NCBI RefSeq assembly: GCF_018873765.1
Contig: NC_057924.1
Location: forward strand, 9,362,001 to 9,426,000
Reading direction: 5' to 3'
DNA length: 64,000 nt
DNA from: Telopea speciosissima
Lineage: Eukaryota > Streptophyta > Magnoliopsida > Proteales > Proteaceae
The stretch's first letter is position 1. Each line of letters begins with the position of its first letter. This document shows, piece by piece, positions 45,192 to 57,192 of this stretch. The translations under genes were made by a program, and so were the position numbers. The notes below the pieces were generated by a model. The model was not told where the DNA came from and searched no databases. It saw only the letters and a list, made by a program, of their open reading frames with translations.

Positions 45192-47263
45192 ACTAATACT
45201 ATACCTATTCCAACTGTATCCGATCTGATACCTGACACCGATCCAGCAGATACCCGATACCTAAAACCATTCACTCAAGGAAGAGGAACCCCTTTGGTAT
45301 CTAAACTCTAATTTCAAAAGAAAAAGGTAAGAATTGAAAAGTGAAAAGAGATCAAAAAGGCTGCTTCTCTTCCCTTCTAGCAAAGGCTGGTGTTAACTGA
45401 GCATCCAATCAAAGTGCACAGTTCAAAAAGCTATCACTGACCATGTCTCGCTTTTCAGCTACTACTACTACCAGTACTTCAGTTTAAACTACTAGTAACC
45501 CTAACCCTAGCTATTTCCTTTCCATTTTTGGTCCTTCCTCCTCCTTTCACAGGTTACAGCCCTTACTATTCTGAGCTAGAAAACACACAAAGAGAAAGAG
45601 AGAAGAGAGAGAGAGAGACTATTTGTTTAACTCTTTCCTCTATCTTTTCCTCTTGGGTAGAGATACTGTGATTCCAGCATCACATGAAAGAACATATAAT
45701 TGACATAGAAATGGAATGAATGATGAGATCCATCAGTAAATTGATTCCAATCCAACTTCAAAAGAGAGGTATGCTTATGACCCTTTTTGAAGAGTTTTCT
45801 CACATAGCCAGTGAGGTCCTTCACTTCCTTAAAAGAGTAATGGCAGAGATACCTCCCTTGTGTTCCAGGCCATTAAAGATAGAACTAACTCAAGATAAGT
45901 AACTTGAAGCCTCCATCCACTTTGGTGTTTCTTTTTCTTCTTTTAAATCAATCAAAAGTGATGCTTTTGATTTTCAGCTCTGCCATAAATAGTAAAAAAG
46001 TCATCTTTGCCCAGCTTTCAATACTTGAATTTCTTGCTAGCTTTAAATCTGTTTTAATGGTTAATCCATTAAATTGATATTTGTGTTACGAGGGGTGGTT
46101 CATAAAGTTTCAAATCTCTACCACTTCATAGTACTTGGCTGCTAGCTAGTATTTCTCTAGATTGATTACCTATAGATTGATCCATTTGGCCATTAGGGAA
46201 AATAGAGGGAAGGGAAGTGAAAATTTTCAAACATAAAATAATAGTTTTGTATTAATTAATCAATACTTAACTTGATTTTATAAGTTATTTAAAATTTTTA
46301 AGGATAAAAGATCGTTGCTTCGTTGTGTAGCTTTGCACCAGTGTGAAGACAAATGAGAATGCACACAGAGGCATCATCAACATGTATGGGTTTTTTTATT
46401 TCACAGGGGTCAAAAAAATAAATTTTCACTTGGCTTCCCTTGCAACCAAACGAAGCCTTCCTGTTCTACCACATTTTCCCCTTAAATCTTTGTATCTAAA
46501 TTAATTGATTTGTAGCCAAACTATTCATCTAAAGAGAATTTTCTCATATGCTGACTTTTTGTCATAAAGAAAGATGGCATTGCATGTGAGAAACTAAAGG
46601 CTCTGTAAGGCAACATTCTAAAAGCTTGTTTCTGGTGTTTCTGTGGTTTTTTGGAACAAAAATAGAACAAATCTTGTATGTGTCACCCGGTTTATTTTTC
46701 AATTTTTTTTAAACGAGTCAGATGTAAAAAACAATTTTGTGGGTGTTTTGATAAACATAAAAAAATTGTGCAAAACAAAAAACAGAAACAGAAAATTGGG
46801 ACAAAAACACGCATGAAACCACCACCTTCACCGCACCACCACCACCTCTAATGCAACTTCAACCACCACCTCAATGCCGCCACTGCCATCACCACCACCA
46901 CCACCACCATCACCACCTCCTCCACTTCCTAAACTGAGGCAATATGCAAGATATTTATGTTGTATGACTGTTTTTTAGCGGAAAAGCTCTTCATTCCCAC
47001 AATGTAGGTTCCTTTTCCATGCCCTGTCTCATTCTGACCATGTGGGATTCATACCAACACTACTTCTCTTCCCTAACCATGTGGGCCTTCTTGTTGACGA
47101 AACTATATACTTTTCAAGTCATGATTGGTGTGGCTTGGAAGATTCCTCCCATTCTAACTGTATGGGGAAACATCTCCCTTGTTTTTATATTGATTTATGC
47201 TTGGACTATCAGTTAATTGGATTATGATTTGGTTCCAACATCCAATCCAAAAGAGAAAAAAAA
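44599..47263. other. Intergenic; microsatellites, no gene recognised
   Basis: TA/TG dinucleotide tract 45148-45191, GA run about 45595-45620, CCA-rich tract 46810-46925. Open frames at 45627-45902 and 47019-47227 match nothing. Confidence 0.5.
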
Positions 47264-47692
47264 TGTTGATTTTGTGAATGGTTTTGTCAATTGATTGGAT
47301 TATGATCGATCTGGTGGTCCTGATGCAAATTCAATACGGTTATTGAAACTCAAATTCCATGTCACTCAACATGTTGAACTGAGTGTTATTGGTGAAGTTT
47401 GATTTTGGTACGATCCTGATCGGTTTGGCAATTTTTGGGTTTGGGGGTATTTCTGTACTTTCTAGATTAGGGCTTTTCTATATAATATTTTTATCTCTGG
47501 GAGGGCTATATCTGAGGGTTTGTAACATTTCAAAGATAGTGAAATCTGTTCTGTTGTTCGGTCATAGACGTAGCTTCTCATCTTGGGGGTGAACCACGTA
47601 AATCCTTTGTGTTGTACGTTGTGTGTCTTCTCTAATTTTCGTTTTCTTCTGCAAATCGTCACTTCTAGACGTTGTTTTGTTAACACTAAGAA
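47264..47692 (+). mobile_element. Ty1/copia-type LTR remnant
   Basis: A TATA-like 'tatataata' (47478) is followed by the common plant copia LTR 3' pattern: 'gacgtagc', then 'gaaccacgtaaatcctttgtg' (47591-47612) and a T/C-rich end. Only one LTR-like piece is seen. Boundaries approximate. Confidence 0.45.
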
Positions 47693-48444
47693 ACCACCAT
47701 AATCTTTTTATCCACTCAAATCTCTTAAATAATAGATGTTGAATCTATGAATCGTTAATGGAACATTCCTAAGGAAATGATATAGGTTTTCATATCTATG
47801 ATTTGTGGTATTTCTCAGGTTCCTTCAAAGTAGGACTGTGGATTGACTAGATTATCATCTGGTCTCAATACAAATAAAATACAGTAAAGAAAATCCGAAT
47901 CTACACACCATTACCAAAGATATCTAAATATGTTTCCCACTTATTAAGAGAATTCCACAGATGATCGTTAAGAGAGAAGTTTGATTGAAAGTCCATGGAA
48001 TGAAGCACATAAATTGTGCTAATTAATTAAAAGGAAACGTAATTCCATGGCAGACTCTATAGGACTGCTCAAGAATCCAAAAAGACCATACAAATTGAAA
48101 GAAGCTTAAGATTAAGATCCAAAGTTCTGCAACCATCAAATTTACTTATCAAAATGGGACCCACATATGAAATTTCATTTGGGACTCAGATTTGTAGCAG
48201 ACTAATGGTGTAAAGCAATTTAATACGATTTAGAACTGAATACAGATTTGGTCTCTGAATCTAAACTCTGGTTTTAATATTTCACAAGAAAACCCAATCC
48301 AAAAGCCAGAGCTTGGCTTTGGTTCAGTTGCTAGCTAGTTACAGAGATACAAGGGAGGCAGATGAGGATTCAGGACAGGAGGAGAGAGGAATTAAAAAGA
48401 TGAAAAAGGAAGAAATGGAAAGGTTTTAAAGTTGCTTTCTGGTT
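47693..48444. other. 3' flank of the SPL/NZZ-like gene
   Basis: Intergenic and likely 3' UTR of the minus-strand gene. Nothing else recognised. Confidence 0.45.
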
Positions 48445-49854
48445 CTACAAGGAAAGTTTGAGGGACAAATCAAGCGAATTAGTAGTATCAGTCGTAGCAG
48501 AAGCTTCACCCGCTGCAGCAACTCCAGTATTGAAGAAGTCAGTATAATAGTAAGAGCAACCACCAGATCCATTGTTGCAGTAGCTGCTGCTGCTGCTGCT
48601 ACTGTGGTTGACACTATTTGGGTCAACTTTCTTTGGGAAAAACTGGTACTCCAATACGCTGCTTCCTCCCACAGCCTTTCCCCGAGGATGAATCTCTGAG
48701 GCTTCTTCTTCTTGCTGTCACCAGCATCAGTGTATCATCCATCACATATAAGATTTGTTAATATTAATTCAAGGCAAACGGAAAGGACTGAATTAATTAC
48801 ATTGAAATGGAAAGAAAGAGAATAATAATAGTGACAAGAAGAAGAAGAAACCTCATGAACGCCGGGTGCTGAAAAAGTGGCCGGATTCACATTCACGCCG
48901 ATATCTTGTTGCTGCTCACCATTGATGGACCTGTTGGTTCTCAGATTCCAACCGAGATAATCGCGTTTGTCTCCGATAGACAGCATTGTGTCAGGATATT
49001 TTCTTGGCCCTACGTTATAGTTAGACCCTAGATTTCCGCCATGGATGTGCTTCTTCTGCAACAAATTAATATTTAATAAAAACGAAAAAGCATTTTTAAA
49101 AGATTTAAAAGGTTTTTTACAATTGGGGAAGCATGGAAACCCTAGCTACTGAGAAGCAGCACCGCACCTTACAGATGTCACACTGATCAGACAAGCAATG
49201 CATCGTTTGGTTTTGGGTTTGGGTTGAAGAGAGCTCTTTACTAGTCTCGTACAGATGTAGATTCCCGCTCTGAAACCTCGGTTCCTTAGCGGCTACCCTC
49301 AGCCGATCCATCTGACAATGATCGGGAAACATAGATCGGGCGCCAACGGGAGTTCCGGGAGTCGCTGAGAAAGCGCCATTGGAGAACCTGGACGGATGAA
49401 GAAGGGAAGGCTGCGAGTTAGAATGGCTATCATGACTAGTGAATCCTCCAAAGTTGACAGGAGTACTGAACCTTGAGTATGGAACAGAAACCCCATTCTG
49501 ATGATCGGCGAAAGGTAATGGGAATTGATATTGATGGTGGAGGAACTGATGATCATGGATGTTGCGAGGTGCTCGTTGAGCATTGTCGAACTCGGTGATC
49601 TTCTTCCAGCGCTCCTGAAGCCTCAACCGTTCTAGCTGCGCCACTCCCAGTCCTCTTTGAGGCGGTTTCTTCGGCACAGAACCGCTTGATTTCCCGCTCT
49701 TCCGTACTCTTTGTTTCACAATCTCATGCCCCCTCTCCTGCTGCTCATTTGGAAACTTACTTTCACGATCTCCAACACTAAATCCTCCTGCTCCAGCTGC
49801 TCCACTCATCTCCATACAACCATTCCATGGCAGAAATGAATTCGCCATTGACAC
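48445..49854 (-). CDS. SPL/NZZ-like: SPOROCYTELESS/NOZZLE-like (SPEAR family) transcriptional repressor
   Basis: Exons 49854-49168, 49055-48852 and 48714-48445 join in frame (386 aa) with GT-AG introns. Residues 46-60 are basic (KQRVRKSGKSS). Residues 61-86, PKKPPQRGLGVAQLERLRLQ and ERWKKI, are the SPL motif. A cysteine pair CDIC at 225-228 is followed across intron 1 by KKKHIHGGN. In exon 3 VLEYQFFPKK (317-326) precedes the C-terminal EAR motif LDLSLKLSL (378-386), expected to recruit TOPLESS-type corepressors. Low-complexity Ser (about 335-341) and Ala (48521-48545 region) runs occur between. Arabidopsis SPL/NZZ is a nuclear adaptor-like repressor needed for sporocyte formation; other SPEAR proteins bind TCP factors. 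Adjacency to a TRM5 gene favours SPL/NZZ over other SPEARs. It is longer than the Arabidopsis protein (314 aa from memory). Confidence 0.9.
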
Positions 49855-49980
49855 AGAGAGAGAGAGAGAGAGAGAGAAGTAGGGGGTTTTAGATGAGAGA
49901 GAAGAGAGGATAGCTAAAAGCCAAGAGAAATGCTAAAAGCTTCATGAAGGCATTTGGTTGTGCCATCTATATAGACACGC
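49855..49980 (-). promoter_or_regulatory. Promoter and leader of the SPL/NZZ-like gene
   Basis: A TATA box candidate CTATATAG at 49974-49967 lies about 113 bp upstream of the ATG. The leader carries a GA/CT dinucleotide run directly upstream of the start (49855-49877), common in plant leaders. Confidence 0.5.
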
Positions 49981-50152
49981 CTACATTCTTTAACACCTCA
50001 GCACAGAGAGAGAGAGAGCGAGAGGAAATGAAGACAAAAGGAAATTTTTTATTAAATAAATATACCAAATAATTAATTATTTTCCAAAAATATTTCTCTA
50101 GTAAAGGAAAGGGAAGTGAATTTTTAAATCTCAAAAACATTAATGGTAATAA

Positions 50153-50438
50153 TTATTCAACATGATTTGTATAAATTATTGAGATTTCTTATCATATTTA
50201 CTAACTACTTGTTTAGATGTAATTTTTATTTTATTTTTCATGATTTTTTTTTTTTTTGGGTAAGATACTTTTCAGGAATTCAGATACAATATAAAGTGAG
50301 TTATTATTATCAAATATGAATATGATTTGGAATTTGTAACATATTCATGTGAGGCCATGATTACAAAAGTTTCTTTCTAAAGTTTGAAATTTTCCATTCC
50401 ATTTCCTTTACCGAAGGGAATGAACATATACTTTCTCT
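50153..50438 (+). repeat. Dispersed AT-rich repeat, copy 1 (mate 53355-53623)
   Basis: The two segments share, in order, 'ttattcaacatgat', 'gtaatttttattttactttt'-like sequence, 'atattcatgtgaggc', 'atgattacaaaagtttctt' and 'gggaatga.catatactttc'. Type of element unknown. Confidence 0.75.
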
Positions 50439-53354
50439 CGTCTCCACTATAATCTATACGGTGACTCAATAAGCGACCTTACAAATTACAATACGGTGAG
50501 TTAGGTCTACTGTGGATGTTGAAATGTTGGAAGTTGTATAGTTGTAGTTTCACATCGGGAGTTCTCTCCAACTAATGCATCCAATATATTTTAGAGTCTA
50601 AGTCCCCTAATACATTAGAGTCCAGGTCCCTTTATTATCCATTTTTAATTGTTTGTCCATGTAGAAAGTTATGTATATCGAAGCTATACGTGAAGGGAAG
50701 TGTTACAATATTAAGAATGTATAACTCAGGGGCTCACGTACATTTTTGGTCAGGCCATTGTGGGTCTCAAAAATTATTTAATGCCTAATATAATAGGTAT
50801 ATGTAGGACAAAAAATAAGAATTAATATGAATTTCTACATGTAGATGATGATGTGGCAATCCAGCCTAGGAGGGGATCACACCATTAATGGATCAAAATT
50901 GTAAAACTCAGGCTTGAGGGCCGAGGCATCCCCTGGTTCGTGCGCCAGTGCTAACCTTTTAAATCTAAGATTTGGCCATTAATGTGAGGATCCCCTATGG
51001 TATAGGCCCAGTAATAAATGTCTGTATATATAAGGCAACTTAGAAAAGCTGACTCCATGGGTTTCCTTCTTATTAGTGGTGTGAGTGGTGCTATGGATGT
51101 ATAAAAGGCTAAACAACAACTACTGCCTTGACACTTGAAAGCCTTCCTATTTCTCTCTTCTTCTTTTGGAAAATGATTCATTCATTTTCTAAAAGGAAAA
51201 AAGATCTCTACCCGGTGGTGTTTTCTATGTCCTCTCACGGGGTACTATGAAAAGACACTTTTACCCCTCTAGATAAATACCTAGGTGTGCTCATCCATTG
51301 GCCTAGACACTTGTATAGAGATTATGGGACCAAGTCGAGATCTCTTGCTTTAAAAAATTAATAATAATATTAGAAAATGATTTATACACTAGTGGGCCAG
51401 TGTGGTGTGATGGAATATCGTACTCGTAACACTTTATTAACCATCGGCCGGGACAAAAGGCATCTCAGTCATTCATTTCTGTTGTAATTACATAACTCTC
51501 ATCCACCACCGCCATTGCAATAGTACCCTCTCCTTCTCTCTCCTATTTTTCTTCATCTTCGACTCCCCCCACTCCCCCGTTCTTTCCCCTCCAGATCTCC
51601 CACTCCCTCGCCTTCTCTGGCTCCCCATCTCCCTTTCCCGGGGAGGGAGGTGGGGGTGGGGGAGTTGCAAGTGAGGGGGAGGGGAGACAAAGAGGGATAA
51701 CTGAAAGGGGGGGGAAGAGGATGGTGCAGGTCCAGGTGAGGGGAAGAGGAGGGGAGAAGTCAGGAGGAGGGGAAGCAGATGGAGAATGGTGCAAGGCTAA
51801 GGGAGGAGGAGTCGAGAGGGGAAGCCATAGTCGGTGCCTAGTATAAGTGGGAGTTGGGATGCGATAGTTGCAAGGGATCACAACACCAACGGAACACAGA
51901 GGTGCAGTAGAGTGCTAGCGACAACAAATGATAGACATTTAAATTGCCTCACCCGACGATAAATAAAATACCCGAGTGTCAGATTTCATTATTTTTCACT
52001 ACCGTGTCTATGATCCTACCCACAGTGGTATCGTAGGGAACCCTCTCCCTCTATATTATATTAAAAAACAAAAAAAAAATTTTGGAACAAATGACATAAA
52101 AGAGTGCACCAAAGAGATGCAACACAATAGTTTTGTACATAAAATGGCAGTCAAAACATTTTGAATGATGAGGAGAGAGAGAGAGAGAAAAGGGTGCTAA
52201 TGTACGGTCCTCCTCACCTGAAGCCTCACAGAACTTTTCCCATTAGAAAAAATAGGGTAAAAAAAGAGGGAGCACTGAGGTGTTTAAGGTTTTGTAGGCA
52301 GAAGAAGACAATGATGCCGGGAGCAAAGAGTTGAAGGTGGAAGCTAATAAGAGTAACAAAATCCGATTCGCGTGACCAAACCGCCAACGCCGTGGATTTT
52401 GATGGGCCCCCCTAAAAATAACAAGATTTTTTGAACCCATCTTTTCATTTTGGAAGGGATGGAAGTATGCAGTACCAGTGTACCCACGAGGGTCGGGTGG
52501 GCCATGAAGACAACGCTGCGATCTCCAGAGGGACTCACAGAGACGACGTGAGAATTATTAGAAATAAGAAAGGGTTTTTAACAAATGCCCTCCCTGAAAA
52601 TGCCCATTTGTCCAAATGCTCTTTATAATTTTTCTAATTGCAAACTTCCTCCTACTTTCAAAACACTATAACATTTTAGTTCAGTCCGTTAACTTGGGAC
52701 GTTAGATGTTAGTTTCAGGAATCTAATGATCAAAATGTCCTTCTGATGAAAACCCATCAAAATTAAAGAATAAAATGATCAATTTGCCCTCATCTTCCCC
52801 AAATGGTTTAGGGTTTGAAACTGAAACAATTCATTTTTGAGAAATATTAACAAACCGAGCTCTCAATCTTCAAATGCATCAAAGAAACAAAGACTCAAAA
52901 GAGAATCTCAGGCTTTTCAGCATGTATACAAGTAGGGAAAAGGAATGCCACTTGGTCGTTCAGCACAGCCTGAACCTGTGCCCAAACACAGCGTCGCACG
53001 AAATGACCGGTGCACCCTCTGGAAAGGCAAAAATGACCAGGGGTGCACCAGTCATTTGGCACACAATCGTGTATGGGTGCAGGCACACCATGTGTTGTGT
53101 GACCGATTAACGTACATAGGTAAAGGTATTGGTATCGAACTATATCGGTTTCCGTGACATCAATATGGATATGTCTGTATCAGCATGGATCCACGTTTGC
53201 CCTTGGTTTTCCTAAAAAAAATTAGGTTTTTATACTATTTAATCCCTGATATGTATAGGTTTTTTTATTGGGATTGGTGGTTAGCAATATCAATATTGAT
53301 TGGCCCATATAAGACAAGTTTGCCCCTAATTTTTTTTTTTTTTTGTTTTTGGTT
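50439..53354. other. Intergenic, no gene recognised
   Basis: A stretch at 50528-50740 ('gttggaagttgtatag', 'cacatcggga') looks like the start of a copia-type LTR but no partner was found. Pyrimidine- to purine-rich switch at 51530-51830. Imperfect inverted repeat 'gcacgaaatgaccggtgcacc' (52994) and its complement near 53042-53062. Open frames at 51543-51881 are low-complexity proline/serine. Confidence 0.45.
51641..51663 (+). other. Potential G-quadruplex tract
   Basis: Five G runs of three or more separated by one or two bases (GGGGAGGGAGGTGGGGGTGG..), exactly where a long CT-rich stretch turns into a GA/G-rich one. Confidence 0.6.
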
Positions 53355-53623
53355 ATTATTCAACATGATTGTATAAAATTACTTAAATTTCTTAACATAT
53401 TTAATAACTATGTTTTTTTTTTTAAACGTAATTTTTATTTTACTTTTCAAATCCAATGAATTTTGACACAAAGTAAAAGGAACTTTTATAATCAAATATA
53501 TAAATGATTTGAAATTAATATATTCATGTGAGGCAATGATTACAAAAGTTTCTTTTGAAAGATTGAAAATTTTCATTCTTCATTCATTCCCTTTACAAAA
53601 GGGAATGAGCATATACTTTCTCT
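53355..53623 (+). repeat. Dispersed AT-rich repeat, copy 2 (mate 50153-50438)
   Basis: See the first copy. Same orientation, moderately diverged. Confidence 0.75.
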
Positions 53624-54179
53624 TTTTGTGATTGTTTTACTCCTAGCTTGTCTGTACTACTTTACATTAAAACCGTATCAATATGGTATCAAGATTGGTG
53701 GTTTTCAATACTAATACGGATTGCCCATATAGAGCGATTTGATACCAATACCTCAAATCAATGTATTAGTTGACCCCGTAGTACCTTAACTAGCTTTCAA
53801 ATTTGAACTCAATTGAGTTCTCCATGTAATGTATAAGTTTTGAAAATTCATTATATTTGAAGGAAAAAAAATTGTCAATACTCGAAAGAGATCTTACCCC
53901 CAAAAATAATAATAATAATAAATACACGAAATAGATAAATGATTGGGTTTCTCAATGAACGTTGACATCTAGCAAATCTTAACTATGTTCTTTATAGGGA
54001 ATTGAATTTGCATATTAAGTGGTTAAGTGTATTATGTAAATGGTTGGATGAACACACAAGAAACTTTACTGATACGGGTAAATCCTAACTCCCACTGAGT
54101 GCCTTCCATGCGATATATGTCTCACTCTCAAGTATCTCATGCTAGAATTCTTGTCCGTTAATCACGCTGTGATCACACG

Positions 54180-55205
54180 ATGAAAGATGGCAAATTCAGT
54201 ACTAAACTAGCTGCTAATTCTCTAATCTCCTCCTCTGTTTTCCCTAATTTTTGTTTTTCCTCTTGGTGGAATTTCTTTTGGAAACTTAAGTTTCATCCAA
54301 AATTTAAAATTTTCTTCTGGTGTGTGATACATGCAGGACTCCTGGTCAAGGCATCCATTTCCAAGTGGCTCCAGGTTGATCCCACTTGTGCCTTTTGTGA
54401 AAATTATATTGAATCCTACTGACATCTATTCCTTTCATGCGATTGGGTCAAACATATTTGGGTGGCAGGACCTCTGGGATTGCATGCTGAATTTCTAGCC
54501 AATGATTCCCTGAGAGAGTTTTGTTTTAATTTTTTCTCTTCTCGTCAGTTAGATAAGGCCTTGACTGTTTGGTTTTTTGAGGTTTTTATAATTACTTGCT
54601 ATTTTATATGGGCTGCTAGAATCAAGGTTGCGTTTGGCTCTGAGAAACCAAATGCCCCGTGGGTTCTACACAAGGTTTCTCGTTGGATAACGGATTTAAG
54701 TTTATGTCCCCCTCCTTGTTCTCCCAATATTGTATTTAAGGAGCCTGAGGCTCTATGCACAATGGTTTATTGGAATCCAATACCTTCGCTTAAATATCCT
54801 ATTTTAATGTGTGCATGAATCCAGATCCCAGGAGTAAGACTGACAGGTTGGTCGTATATTTTTTTGATAGATGGAAGGGTTTTGTTATTAGCTGCAGGGT
54901 ATATTACCTCTTCTACGGTTTTGAAACTAGAATTGTAAAATATCAAAACTGGTCTAGATCATGCAACCCGCTTGGGGTTGAAGATTAAGGAAATATGGTG
55001 TTTTAACCAAATGATCGTTGATGTTCTTCCATCTCCAACTAACAATCCGTGGCCTTGGTATTCTATTAAGGACTTAATACATATAAGTAACAAATCCCGT
55101 GATGTCTCTTTCACTATGTTCAAAGACTATTTCTGTTTAGCAGTTGCGCTAAATCTTGCTTCCTATGCGCTAGCTAAACACTATGTATTTTTCTCAACTA
55201 TTTAA
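54180..55205 (+). mobile_element. LINE ORF2 C-terminal remnant: zf-RVT and RNase H parts
   Basis: 54264-54475 reads WWNFFWKLKFHPKFKIFFW, CAFCENYIESY-stop-HLFLSCDW, the zinc-binding zf-RVT domain after the LINE reverse transcriptase, with one TGA at 54420. The frame then resumes to about 54818 (AARIKVAFGSEKPNAPW, the linker to RNase H). 54972-55205 encodes a further RNase H-like tail (NPWPWYSIKDLI ... ASYALAKH). Several frame breaks and no upstream reverse transcriptase; a dead 5'-truncated copy. Confidence 0.75.
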
Positions 55206-56649
55206 GTTATTCTTACTGTTTCCATCAAAAAATAAAAAATTTATCTCATGTAATTTGCCAAAGTCTCCACATTTCATATCATACAAGGATCATTTTTCAC
55301 TCAAAGATCCCCAATATAGTCTTGCTTCCTTGGAGGACTCTTGGAGATGATTTCCTACCATGATAGTTCTCCAGTTCCTCTCTTAGTGCACATCCCAATG
55401 CACCTAGCAACTCAACAAACGTTGGATACCTCTTACACATTGGACTCCCTAGAGAGGAGGAGTTGAATCCCCCCCCCCCCCCCAATTCGACTTTCTTATA
55501 GAAAAAAATGGATTAAACTTCTCTCTATAGAGCCCAATGTTTGGGGAATACCTAAAGAGTATCCAACCGTTGGATTATGTTGCACACATCCCAAATATAA
55601 ATACACGGTATCGATCATGGATTCTTGTTTTACCAAAAAAAAAAAATAATTCATAGATTGATGGGCAATCATATAAAGAAGAAAATATAGATATAGAAGT
55701 AAGTGGTCACCCACGTGGCATGCATCCGACGTGGTAGTGTTGGAATCTGGAACGTACGATAAAGTTATTGAGAGAGAGAGAGAGAGAGAGGGAGCGAGTT
55801 TCGTTGGGCAGAGTTATTTTGGAGGTGGTGGTGTGAAGGCCAAGGTGGTAAACTGAATAAAAAGACTGCAGCAGCAGCAGCAGCAGGAGCAGGAGCAGGA
55901 GCAGAGAGGGTGGCGATGGTTTCGGGGTACGGATGGTGGCGGCTGAAGAAGAAAAGGACGGGATAGGGGGAAGAAGTGGAGAGGCATAGGAATGGGGGTG
56001 TGATAAGATCTGACACGTGGAGAGGGTTATATACATTATGTGCTGGTTATGGGCAGACAAGTATGGATTCTTAATTTCTGACACTCAGATATCGCCCTGC
56101 TCGGAATGATTGGTCCCCCAGAGAGGCAGACGAGTCCTTATCTCTCTCTCTCTCTTTCGGATTCCACACCCATTGGCCCAATACTGCGGGGATGGATGGA
56201 TGGATGGATGGATGGATGGATGCACCGACTCACTGGAGGGTCATACTTGGTTGGCTGTTACTCTCAACTGTCACTGTACGACGACACTTACACAAACACA
56301 AGGGTATTATTGGTTAGAAGGTTTTTCAGACGTTGGGTTTTGTCGCAAGTGTTTTATTGTGTTAAGACAGCGACGGTGAACTGAATCCCCCCTCTTCTCT
56401 TTCTCTTCTTGGCTTTTCCCCACTTAGGCGCCCGCCTGGTACGTGTGAGTGTGTGACCATCCCCCTCTACTGGGGGTGAAATTACTCAGTTCCCCCCCAA
56501 ATTACCTATCTTTTGGGACCAAAAATATTGAAAATGGCCTTCATGGGGTGAACATGATGAAAACACATTTATGAATTCTAACAAAAATTGAATTACTTAT
56601 CTTACTCCAACTCCAACTTTTTTCTTTTTTGGTTTCTTCTTTGGCTGTC
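55206..56649. other. Intergenic; microsatellites, no gene recognised
   Basis: Poly-C at 55470-55483, GA run 55768-55790, CAG/GAG trinucleotide tract 55867-55903 and GGAT tetranucleotide tract 56192-56221. Open frames over these (55707-56084) are low-complexity leucine/serine and not credible genes. Confidence 0.5.
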
Positions 56650-56722
56650 TTTGGTATGCATTTTTGGAGCATTCTCAGACAATAAAAACAACTATTTTTA
56701 TCATCCTAGAATGCATACCAAA
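56650..56722. mobile_element. Small MITE with TTTGGTATGCAT ends
   Basis: 'tttggtatgcatttt' at the left, 'agaatgcataccaaa' at the right, AT-rich centre with 'actatttttatc'. Lies just left of the LINE linker at 56740. Confidence 0.65.
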
Positions 56723-56739
56723 TACAACCATCGTCAATT

Positions 56740-57192
56740 TGTCAATTCCTGTAATAACTCAAGCTTCTTGAATTGGATGATACGGTTACTACTATTTTCA
56801 GCATATTATGACACATATGGAACAATTATAGTCACTTTCAATAGGAATGCCCTAACTAGTAGAAATATTATTTATAGAGCATGGAGGTTTGCATCTGAGT
56901 TCATTTCAAAGGCCTAATCAAGATCAATGTTAATGGGGCGAGTTTAGGTAACCCTAGTGCGAGTGGTTTTGGTGGAGTCGGACAGTATTGGATCGAGAGA
57001 TTCCTTTTTGGCTACTCAGCTGGCTGTGGTAATACCTACGCTTGTGTTGCCGAGGCTTTAGCGATCAAAGAGGCTCTCCAAACAGCCCAAGGGATGGACA
57101 CTAGATCTTTGACCAATGAAAGCGACAATGTTATGGTCATCAATATCTTGAATGGCAAGGCACAAAGGATTCCCTGGCATTATATATGATCA
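56740..57192 (+). mobile_element. LINE RNase H (RVT_3) remnant
   Basis: The linker frame to 56917 (FNRNALTSRNIIYRAWRFAS) ends at a stop. Immediately after, 56918-57192 reads IKINVNGASLGNPSASGFGG, AEALAIKEALQTAQ and ESDNVMVINILNG, the RNase H domain of plant LINEs. The first catalytic position, usually NVDGA, is Asn here. The stop and the substitution indicate an inactive copy. Confidence 0.75.

Noticed and set aside
55707-56084. Leucine/serine-rich minus-strand ORF
   Set aside because: Produced by GA and CAG/GAG microsatellites; no conserved domain.
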